Part shown: positions 1-5,074 of the stretch, one piece after another
Layout: the number at the start of each line of letters is the position of its first letter
Numbering within the stretch: position 1 is the first letter of the stretch
Assembly (NCBI GenBank): GCA_025360235.1
Contig: JANYCO010000615.1
Location: 1-5,074 of the forward strand
DNA length: 5,074 bases
Direction of reading: 5' to 3'
Source of the DNA: Cytophagales bacterium
GTDB lineage: Bacteria; Bacteroidota; Bacteroidia; Cytophagales; Cytophagaceae
Program-made: the position numbers and the translations under genes
Notes under the pieces: generated by a model
Seen by the model: only the letters and a program-made list of their open reading frames with translations
The model's database searches: none
What the model was told of the DNA's origin: nothing

Positions 1-1738
1 TTTTATCAATATAACCCCATTTACCTCTTAGAAATACAGCCGCCATTCCATCACTAAACTCTCCGCTTGCTGTGTACTTCGGAGCAATTTGAACATTTCC
101 ATAAGCATCAATAAATCCATACAAGCCATCTTTCTTAAATCTTGAATAACCGTTTTTCAAAGGTTGTACTTCTTGGAATTTATCGGTAAGAGTCATAGAT
201 GTATTGCAGTGCCCGTCTGAATACCCGACCAATCCATTGTTTCTCTTGTACAGAAAAAAAGTATCCGAAGAGGCCAGGTAAACCGTATCCTGATAAGCCT
301 GAACCGCTTCCTGACCAGAAGGATCAAGCACTCCCGCATAGGTGCCGTTTTTCACTCTTATAAATCCAAACTCTGAGGGAGTATAGCTATCATATCGAAA
401 GGGAGGCACTCCATAGAACAACTCGCTTGCTCCTTCTCCTTCAAATTTGACAGAATCTCTACAAACTCTTTCCCGTATAACGCCTAGATAAATAAGCTGA
501 GCTTCTTTTCCTGTAGAAATTAATTGCTCCTTTTTATTAATCAACCGAAAATCATTTTCTCCTACATCAGGAAGCTTAACTAGTATCAAACCATTTTTTA
601 CATCACTCACAAATTTATACTTTGGCTCTATCGCCCATGTACCCAATTTATCAACGAAGCCCCAGAGATTTGCGTTCGTTTGTACCGCCGCTAATCCTTC
701 CTTGTAATTGTGAAAGTTTTTATAACAGTTGTTTAATAATTTCTTACCTAAAGAATCATGAAGACTCCACCTCTTTTTATTTTTATTAACAACATCACCA
801 TAACGCATTGCTTTCACCTCATCTCCCAACGCCTTTATATATCCCGCATCGTCAACCTGAAAATCATAATAGTTCAAAGGCAGTAATTCTTTCCCCGAAA
901 AATCAATTAGGCCAGAATATTCATCCACAGAAACCTTAATAAATTTCTTATTTATTTTTTCTGCTTTTTGATAACCATTCTCAGAACCTATGACTTTCCC
1001 AAGACTATCTTTTATAAAAACCTTCCCTTCGGCATAATAAAAATACAGTGAGTCATTCAAGGCTCCAAGACTATCGGCTGCACATTTAAATTTAACGTTC
1101 TTTTTGAGATCTATACACTCCCATACATCCTGATCTTTTACAAGAAAACTATCTACTGAAAACTGATCGACATCTCCATAACTTGTATCAATCAACCCTG
1201 TTCCGTCTTCATTTAATATCCCAACTCCACGCCTGCTCTTTACTTTGACTTTTCCATAAGAAGTAAATACCATATCCATGTATTTAAAATCAGTAATCTT
1301 ATTACCTTTCCCATCGCACAGCGCCCATAAAGCCTCCTTATTTTTTAACGCAAATAAATTTTTAGCGTATCGTATTTTCTGGTATTCCAATGGGATTACA
1401 GGATTACCCTTCAAATCAGTTACTCCCAATAGCAACTTACCCTTTTTCCTTTTCCCTGCTATAATATTATTGTCGCTATTGCAATATGCCGCAACTTCCA
1501 AATCCAGTTCATGCGAAAATTTCCCATCTTTATTAACCACCACAATGGAAACCTTTTCAGGAATAGAAACAGTATCTACCACTTTAACCAAAGAAAAATC
1601 GGAATGATTGTTTGTTAATTTTGAAAAATTATTTTTTCGGACATCAACGTCATGATCCTTATACCAAACAGGTAACACCTGAGCAGAAACCTGTAACTTA
1701 ATAACGAAAAAAAACAGTACAATAATAATTTTCTTCAC
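1..1738 (-). CDS. Secreted WG-repeat (KWG) protein, 3' end cut by window edge
   Basis: The minus-strand frame is open from a GTG at 1738 to the left edge (579 codons, no stop). GTG is chosen because it begins a typical Sec signal peptide, MKKIIIVLFFFVIKLQVSA, with likely cleavage before QVLPVWY. No in-frame ATG lies between it and the preceding TAG at 1772-1774. No lipobox cysteine is visible, so the product is probably periplasmic, surface or secreted. WG repeats are clearest at residues 358-377 (LWGFVDKLGTWAIEPKYKFV) and 539-569 (LYGFIDAYGNVQIAPKY, then FSDGMAAVF), with another starting at 573 (KWGYIDK). Degenerate units appear near 105 (GVTDLKGNPVIPLEYQKI), 136, 171, 275 and 323. WG repeats form beta-rich arrays of largely unknown function, so no biochemical role is assigned. 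The gene follows ruvX by 33 nt in the same frame and is probably cotranscribed. There is no Shine-Dalgarno sequence. The family call is firm; function and total length are unknown. Confidence 0.88.
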   Translation of the reverse strand, partial: MKKIIIVLFFFVIKLQVSAQVLPVWYKDHDVDVRKNNFSKLTNNHSDFSLVKVVDTVSIPEKVSIVVVNKDGKFSHELDLEVAAYCNSDNNIIAGKRKKGKLLLGVTDLKGNPVIPLEYQKIRYAKNLFALKNKEALWALCDGKGNKITDFKYMDMVFTSYGKVKVKSRRGVGILNEDGTGLIDTSYGDVDQFSVDSFLVKDQDVWECIDLKKNVKFKCAADSLGALNDSLYFYYAEGKVFIKDSLGKVIGSENGYQKAEKINKKFIKVSVDEYSGLIDFSGKELLPLNYYDFQVDDAGYIKALGDEVKAMRYGDVVNKNKKRWSLHDSLGKKLLNNCYKNFHNYKEGLAAVQTNANLWGFVDKLGTWAIEPKYKFVSDVKNGLILVKLPDVGENDFRLINKKEQLISTGKEAQLIYLGVIRERVCRDSVKFEGEGASELFYGVPPFRYDSYTPSEFGFIRVKNGTYAGVLDPSGQEAVQAYQDTVYLASSDTFFLYKRNNGLVGYSDGHCNTSMTLTDKFQEVQPLKNGYSRFKKDGLYGFIDAYGNVQIAPKYTASGEFSDGMAAVFLRGKWGYIDK

Positions 1739-1771
1739 GATAACTATACATTCAAATACAATATAACAACG

Positions 1772-2185
1772 CTACTTTATTGATTCCATAAAAGTTTGCA
1801 AGATAAGAGTAGCACTTATTTTGTCAACGTTCGATTTCACTCTTCTATCCTTTTTTTTAACACCACTATCAATCATTGATTGTTTGGCCATAGAAGATGT
1901 GAACCGCTCATCGGCAAAATGAATAGGTATGAAAGGAATTTCCCTTTTCAGATTTTCAGCGAAAGATTGCACATATTTTGCATTTCCAGAATCCTCGTTA
2001 GAAAGCGTTTTGGGCATCCCCAAAACAAAAGCCTCCACTTCCTCCTTTGCTGTATATTCCTTCAAAAATTTCATGAGGTCCTTACTTTCAACTGTAGTGA
2101 GTGCTGTAGCAATAATCTTCAATGGGTCAGTAACTGCCAAACCAGTTCTCTTTGTTCCATAATCTATTGCAAGCAGTCTTGACAT
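1772..2185 (-). CDS. ruvX: RuvX/YqgF family putative Holliday junction resolvase / pre-16S rRNA nuclease
   Basis: This 137-residue cytoplasmic protein has the usual length and RNase H-like motifs of the RuvX/YqgF family. Residues 6-20 read AIDYGTKRTGLAVTD, with D8 as the first acidic residue. VLGMPKTLSNEDSG follows at 54-67, HFADERFTSSMA at 89-100 (E93 in the DER motif), and a C-terminal NVDKISATLILQTFME at 119-134 (D121). The family nuclease has been linked both to 16S rRNA 5'-end maturation in Escherichia coli and to Holliday junction resolution; the sequence cannot decide between them. The ATG at 2185 places D8 at the expected distance from the N-terminus. All three acidic positions are present, so the enzyme should be active. 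The leader is A/T-rich without a Shine-Dalgarno sequence. The gene is divergent from the S41 protease gene and followed closely by the WG-repeat gene. Confidence 0.95.
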   Translation of the reverse strand: MSRLLAIDYGTKRTGLAVTDPLKIIATALTTVESKDLMKFLKEYTAKEEVEAFVLGMPKTLSNEDSGNAKYVQSFAENLKREIPFIPIHFADERFTSSMAKQSMIDSGVKKKDRRVKSNVDKISATLILQTFMESIK

Positions 2186-2217
2186 TGGTATTTTTTTTAA
2201 AATTACTTATTTTATTG

Positions 2218-2241
2218 CTTTAAAACGATTAATATTTAAAG
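2218..2241. repeat. Inverted repeat CTTTAAA-N10-TTTAAAG near the ruvX side
   Basis: Perfect 7-base arms at 2218-2224 and 2235-2241 lie where a -33 region for ruvX would be expected. Each arm contains the self-complementary TTTAAA, so chance occurrence is likely in this composition. Confidence 0.25.
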
Positions 2242-2264
2242 GTCTTGAAATTCATCGAAAGAAA

Positions 2265-2303
2265 GGGTGGAAATATTGTTAAGTAATCGAATTTTACCCA
2301 CCC
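2265..2303. repeat. GC-rich arms GGGTGG-N27-CCACCC in an AT-rich spacer
   Basis: GGGTGG at 2265-2270 is the reverse complement of CCACCC at 2298-2303. These are the only G/C-rich clusters of the intergenic region, which makes the pairing more notable than an A/T dyad. The 27-base gap makes a simple hairpin weak; paired binding sites are the other possibility. Confidence 0.3.
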
Positions 2304-2329
2304 AAAATAGTTATAAAACCGATATTTTG
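2303..2329. repeat. Inverted repeat CAAAATA-N13-TATTTTG in the promoter region
   Basis: Perfect 7-base arms at 2303-2309 and 2323-2329 are separated by 13 bases, giving half-site centres two helical turns apart (20 bases). The dyad ends just before the candidate -7 element of the protease gene, covering its -33 region. The geometry suits a dimeric regulator, but the arms are A/T-dominated and could be chance. Confidence 0.35.
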
Positions 2330-2331
2330 AA

Positions 2332-2339
2332 TAAATTTG
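2332..2339 (+). promoter_or_regulatory. Candidate -7 promoter element (TAAATTTG) for the S41 protease gene
   Basis: TAAATTTG matches the Bacteroidota primary-sigma -7 consensus TAnnTTTG exactly and lies 25 bases before the ATG at 2365. Transcription would start near 2346 and leave a leader of about 20 nt. The matching -33 TTTG is not evident; only TAGTTA sits at about the right distance (2308-2313). The match could arise by chance in such AT-rich sequence, but its position is good. Confidence 0.45.
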
Positions 2340-2355
2340 CTAAAACCATTTAGCA
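2338..2355. repeat. Perfect inverted repeat TGCTAAA-ACCA-TTTAGCA upstream of the protease start
   Basis: The 7-base arms (2338-2344 and 2349-2355) are exact reverse complements around a 4-base ACCA loop. As RNA the stem could grow by a U-G wobble and a further U-A pair (2336-2337 with 2356-2357). It overlaps the last bases of the candidate -7 element and ends 9 bases before the ATG, so it could be an operator or a leader hairpin. Transcription from that -7 would begin inside the loop and not contain the whole hairpin, which favours a DNA-level role if it is functional. Confidence 0.5.
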
Positions 2356-2364
2356 GAACTTATA

Positions 2365-4017
2365 ATGAATAAAATCAAGAACAATAGTTTCTACATAAAA
2401 CTCCCAATCTTTCTTGCCTTAGCGCTGGTCTGCGGTATTTTTATCGGGGCGATAATGTCTAAAAACAGTGGTAAAAATAATGTTACCGGAAACTATCTTA
2501 AATATATGGAGATCTTAAATCTCATAGACCGCGACTATGTAGATACTGTAAACATGGACGATCTTGTAGATTACTCTATCGATAAGATGTTAGAAAAACT
2601 GGACCCACATACCGCTTACATTCCAAAAAAGGATATTGACATGGCCCGTTCTCAACTTGAAGGAAACTTCGAAGGCATTGGGATAGAATTCAATATTATT
2701 AAAGATACAATATATGTCGTAGCCCCTATCAGTGGCGGTCCGTCAGAGACTGTCGGTCTTTTAGCAGGAGATAAAATTGTAAAAGTGGACGACAAAACGG
2801 TTGCCGGAGTCAACATTACTAACATGGATGTTTTTGGTAAACTTCGGGGTAAGAAAGGCACAAAAGTAAAAGTCTCAATCTTAAGAAAAGGCAATAAGGG
2901 ACTTCTTGATTACACCATTGTAAGAGATAAAATTCCTACTTTTTCGGTTGATGTGAGTTACATGATTGACAAAGAAACAGGATACATCAAAGTAAGCCGT
3001 TTTGCAGAGAATACTTATTTTGAATTTAAAGAGGCGCTCATGAATTTGAAAGCGAAAGGGATGAAACAACTCATCCTTGACCTTAAAGACAACCCTGGAG
3101 GTTACATGAACAGGGCTACCGATATGGCTGATGAATTTTTAGGAGACAACAGGCTAATCGTATACACAGACGGAAAAGGAACTCGCTACGACTCTAAAAT
3201 AATAGCAGAAAGAGATGGCGATTTTGAAAAAGGAGCTATTATAGTTCTTATTAACGAGGGTAGCGCTTCCGCTTCTGAAATTGTTTCCGGAGCCTTACAG
3301 GATAATGACCGTGCTTTAATTGTAGGTCGTCGTTCTTTTGGAAAAGGGTTAGTTCAAAGTCCTATTTCATTAAGCGATCAGTCGGAGCTACGTCTTACCA
3401 TTTCCCGATATTATACACCAAGCGGCAGATGCATTCAAAAACCATATGAAAAAGAGGGCATTGACAAATACAATTCCGATTTGGCAAACAGGTATAAAAA
3501 AGGAGAATTCTTTAATGCGGATAGCGTTAAATTTGCAGACTCACTAACCTATAAAACCACAAGAGGCCGCACCGTATATGGCGGAGGAGGAATCATGCCA
3601 GATGTTTTTGTACCAAGAGACACTTCGGATCTGACCGATTATCTTTTGGATTTATTTAACAAAAATCTAATTCGTGAATATACCTTAGATTATTTCACCA
3701 ACAACAAAGTTCGATTACAAACGATGACTTTTGAGCAATACAAAGCAACCTTTGAAGTAACAGATGCAATGCTAAAAGATCTCGTAACACTGGGAACTAA
3801 ATCAGGAGCTAAATACAACGAAGTGCAATTCAATAAATCGAAAAGCTTCTTGAAAGCTAATATAAAAGCCTACATCGCAAGGAGTCTATATGGCAATGCA
3901 GGATTTTATCCAATCATCAACGAAACAGATGAAATATACATGGTAGCGTTGAAGCAATTTGGCAAAGCCAAAGCCTTGGATAAAGGAAAAACTTTTGATA
4001 AAGAAAAAGACCGCTAG
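2365..4017 (+). CDS. Membrane-anchored S41 C-terminal processing protease with PDZ domain (CtpA/Prc-like)
   Basis: This 550-residue serine protease is predicted to sit in the inner membrane facing the periplasm. One hydrophobic segment (about 12-31, LPIFLALALVCGIFIGAI), preceded by lysines, is an uncleaved anchor or signal sequence. A PDZ domain follows at about 97-188, with NFEGIGIEF and a GLLAGDKIVKVDD segment. The S41 core follows at about 190-420. LILDLKDNPGG (236-246) is a family motif. The Ser-Lys catalytic pair is S302 in GSASASEIVSG and K327 in SFGKG, 25 residues apart as in E. coli Prc and Bacillus CtpB, with Q331 four residues later. All catalytic residues are intact. About 130 residues follow the core and end in a Lys-rich tail (KAKALDKGKTFDKEKDR). 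Such enzymes bind C-termini through the PDZ domain and process or degrade envelope proteins; the substrate cannot be inferred here. The ATG start gives the anchor immediately. The gene appears monocistronic, ending before a strong terminator. Confidence 0.96.
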   Translation: MNKIKNNSFYIKLPIFLALALVCGIFIGAIMSKNSGKNNVTGNYLKYMEILNLIDRDYVDTVNMDDLVDYSIDKMLEKLDPHTAYIPKKDIDMARSQLEGNFEGIGIEFNIIKDTIYVVAPISGGPSETVGLLAGDKIVKVDDKTVAGVNITNMDVFGKLRGKKGTKVKVSILRKGNKGLLDYTIVRDKIPTFSVDVSYMIDKETGYIKVSRFAENTYFEFKEALMNLKAKGMKQLILDLKDNPGGYMNRATDMADEFLGDNRLIVYTDGKGTRYDSKIIAERDGDFEKGAIIVLINEGSASASEIVSGALQDNDRALIVGRRSFGKGLVQSPISLSDQSELRLTISRYYTPSGRCIQKPYEKEGIDKYNSDLANRYKKGEFFNADSVKFADSLTYKTTRGRTVYGGGGIMPDVFVPRDTSDLTDYLLDLFNKNLIREYTLDYFTNNKVRLQTMTFEQYKATFEVTDAMLKDLVTLGTKSGAKYNEVQFNKSKSFLKANIKAYIARSLYGNAGFYPIINETDEIYMVALKQFGKAKALDKGKTFDKEKDR

Positions 4018-4049
4018 ATTAGGATTAGTAGGATTGAAAAAAATAAGAT

Positions 4050-4089
4050 TAAACAAAAAGCCTGAAATACACTTCAGGCTTTTTGTTTA
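4050..4089. terminator. Bidirectional intrinsic terminator between convergent genes
   Basis: A perfect 17-base inverted repeat, TAAACAAAAAGCCTGAA (4050-4066) and its complement (4073-4089), flanks a 6-base ATACAC loop. The GCCTGAA/TTCAGGC core is bordered by A5 on one side and T5 on the other, so either strand yields a G/C-containing stem followed by a U run. It lies 33 bases after the protease stop and 36 bases beyond the lpxH stop, so it can end both converging transcripts. Confidence 0.9.
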
Positions 4090-4124
4090 TCTGTGGATTC
4101 TACTTTTTTAATCCGCGAAATGAA

Positions 4125-4892
4125 TTAATCAGTATAATTCGTGAGTCTCACCTTTTCGCCATCAAACACAGCATAGGTATAATAATTCACCCATTCTCCA
4201 AGATTGATATATCTGCTTGAGGAACTCACCTCAAGATCTAATGGTAAATGACGGTGCCCAAAAATATAATAATCGTGATGCCTTTTTTGTTCTTGCTCTT
4301 TTGAATAAATAAGCAACCACTCCTTATCACCTGTAAACTCTTCTTTCTTAAGTCCACTGATACGACTACTCTTGGACCAATGGTTAGCAATTCCTATCCC
4401 TATAGACGGAGGTGTGAGCCTAAACCATCCTTGAAAAAATCGATTCCTAAATATTTTTTTTATGAATTTATAAAATTTGTCACCCGGCCCTAATCCATCT
4501 CCGTGACCAATAAATATTTTTTTGTCGTTTATTTCCAAAACTTCAGTATCCCTGAATATTTGTATATTCAACTCCTTTGTAAAATAATCAAAGACCCACA
4601 TATCATGATTGCCTGTAAACCAATATATAGGAATGCCTTTGTCCGTGATCTCTGCAAGCTTTCCTTGCAGTCTTATAAACCCTTTAGGGATGACATATTT
4701 AAACTCAAACCAAAAATCGAATACATCCCCCATTAAAAAAATCGCGGCAGCATCTTTCTCTACCACAGAGAGCCAGCGAACTATTTTCTTTTCCCGTTCC
4801 AAACTTGAAGCATAATCAGGTACTCCGAGGTGGAAATCGGATACAAAATAAAGCTTCTTCCCTTCAGGAAGTTTATTGAATGGAAGAGTCAT
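4125..4892 (-). CDS. lpxH: UDP-2,3-diacylglucosamine diphosphatase, LpxH-like metallophosphoesterase
   Basis: This 255-residue calcineurin-like phosphoesterase is close to LpxH length (E. coli about 240). LpxH cleaves the pyrophosphate of UDP-2,3-diacylglucosamine at the cytoplasmic face of the inner membrane to give lipid X and UMP, a step in lipid A synthesis. The di-metal ligand motifs appear in order: DFHLG (D19, H21), GDVFDFW (D56), GNHDMW (N95, H96, D97), GHGDG (H130) and GHRH (H213, H215). The basic and aromatic middle (about 138-175) is where LpxH enzymes carry their lipid-binding helical insertion. It has GNHD where E. coli LpxH has GNRD, so it belongs to another branch of the family and the exact substrate is inferred. 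The ATG at 4892 leaves a short N-terminus before the first beta strand. It is the second gene of a probable minus-strand operon, 45 bases after the upstream stop, and ends before the shared terminator. Confidence 0.88.
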   Translation of the reverse strand: MTLPFNKLPEGKKLYFVSDFHLGVPDYASSLEREKKIVRWLSVVEKDAAAIFLMGDVFDFWFEFKYVIPKGFIRLQGKLAEITDKGIPIYWFTGNHDMWVFDYFTKELNIQIFRDTEVLEINDKKIFIGHGDGLGPGDKFYKFIKKIFRNRFFQGWFRLTPPSIGIGIANHWSKSSRISGLKKEEFTGDKEWLLIYSKEQEQKRHHDYYIFGHRHLPLDLEVSSSSRYINLGEWVNYYTYAVFDGEKVRLTNYTD

Positions 4893-4937
4893 CGAAATAG
4901 ATTTCTTGTTTTACCTGAAATTATTTCTTCGAAAGAC

Positions 4938-5074
4938 TTAAACATCCGATTTATCAATATTGATCTCTGTCTTTTTTACTTCAGCACCATTCGAAACAGG
5001 CTCAACAATTTCCTCCTTTTTCTCTTCTGGCTTACGATTTGTAAATTCCTGATAAGTGGTTTGTTTATCAAAAG
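4938..5074 (-). CDS. C-terminal end of an unidentified charged protein, cut by window edge
   Basis: One minus-strand frame is open from the right edge to a TAA at 4938-4940 and gives 44 residues: FDKQTTYQEFTNRKPEEKKE, then EIVEPVSNGAEVKKTEINID, then KSDV. It is hydrophilic and rich in Glu and Lys, which looks like a disordered tail rather than a folded domain, and no family motif is visible. The stop lies 45 bases before the lpxH start on the same strand, so the two genes are probably cotranscribed. A second minus frame is also open from the edge but stops earlier (TAA complementary to 4971-4973) and encodes a less plausible Arg/Lys/Leu-rich peptide. The gene is real with moderate confidence; its function is unknown. 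Confidence 0.6.
   Translation of the reverse strand, partial: FDKQTTYQEFTNRKPEEKKEEIVEPVSNGAEVKKTEINIDKSDV

Larger units (their letters stand above)
2186..2364. promoter_or_regulatory. Divergent intergenic region between ruvX and the S41 protease gene
   Basis: These 179 bases separate two divergent start codons, so promoters for both directions must lie here or overlap the gene ends. The region is very AT-rich apart from a GGGTGG / CCCACCC pair. It holds a perfect Bacteroidota-type -7 element facing the protease gene and four short inverted repeats, listed separately. On the ruvX side the best -7 candidate is TAATTTTA (minus strand, 2205 to 2198), one mismatch from TAnnTTTG and without a clear -33 TTTG, so that promoter is only tentative. 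No small ORF, tRNA or recognisable riboswitch is seen. Confidence 0.6.

Noticed and set aside
1278..1607. Plus-strand ORF of 109 codons
   Set aside because: It lies antisense inside the WG-repeat gene, has no family motif, and the opposite strand has a signal peptide and recognisable repeats.
1880..2182. Overlapping plus-strand ORFs (1880-2182 and 1929-2162) opposite ruvX
   Set aside because: They are antisense shadows; the minus strand encodes a complete RuvX with all motifs.
2652..3069. Two minus-strand ORFs (2652-2894 and 2881-3069) inside the protease gene
   Set aside because: They are antisense to the PDZ and core regions of a well-supported protease and show no motif or leader of their own.
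4018..4036. Short direct repeat of TAGGATT (4020-4026 and 4029-4035) after the protease stop
   Set aside because: There are only two 7-base copies in A/T/G-rich spacer; this is too little to call a repeat element or attachment site.
4095..4114. GGATT-N10-AATCC hairpin next to the terminator
   Set aside because: The 5-base stem with a long loop is weak, and the adjacent 17-bp stem already explains termination.
4503..4815. Plus-strand ORFs (4503-4736 and 4609-4815) opposite lpxH
   Set aside because: They are antisense shadows of conserved metallophosphoesterase motifs, with no independent support.
4911..4930. Small dyad GAAAT-T-ATTTC between the right-edge gene and lpxH as a possible promoter operator
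   Set aside because: It is short and A/T-rich, has no promoter element with it, and sits in a 45-base gap that looks intra-operonic.
1..5074. Search for CRISPR arrays, tRNA/rRNA genes, transposases, phage genes and toxin-antitoxin pairs
   Set aside because: No spaced direct repeats, structural RNA signatures or recognisable mobile or defence proteins were seen.

Overview
The window is an AT-rich stretch of a Gram-negative chromosome, most likely from Bacteroidota (Cytophagia- or Sphingobacteriia-like). Three things suggest this. An LpxH-type lipid A enzyme indicates an outer membrane with lipopolysaccharide. The starts lack Shine-Dalgarno sequences and have A/T-rich leaders, and one perfect TAnnTTTG -7 element is present. 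The protein styles also fit: a membrane-anchored S41 protease of about 550 residues, a RuvX with the KKKDRR...VDKISATLILQ ending, and a secreted WG-repeat protein. The genus cannot be fixed from this sequence.

Layout, left to right. At 1-1738 (minus) lies a large secreted WG-repeat protein, cut by the left edge; its 579 visible codons stay open to base 2. It follows ruvX/yqgF (1772-2185, minus) after a 33-nt gap and probably shares its transcript. At 2186-2364 is a divergent intergenic region with a likely promoter for the protease gene and several short inverted repeats. At 2365-4017 (plus) is a C-terminal processing protease (S41, PDZ domain). At 4018-4124 is a convergent intergenic region with a strong perfect stem-loop that can terminate both flanking genes. 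At 4125-4892 (minus) is an LpxH-like metallophosphoesterase. At 4938-5074 (minus) is the charged C-terminal end of an unidentified protein encoded just upstream of lpxH.

These are mostly cell-maintenance genes: nucleic-acid processing (RuvX), envelope proteolysis (S41) and lipid A synthesis (LpxH). The WG-repeat protein is the only accessory-looking gene. I see no mobile element, CRISPR array, tRNA or rRNA, no phage gene, and no convincing evidence of an undescribed multi-gene system. The observations most worth a second look are the dyads in the divergent promoter region, the shared reading frame of ruvX and the WG gene across one stop codon, and the degenerate WG-repeat protein itself.
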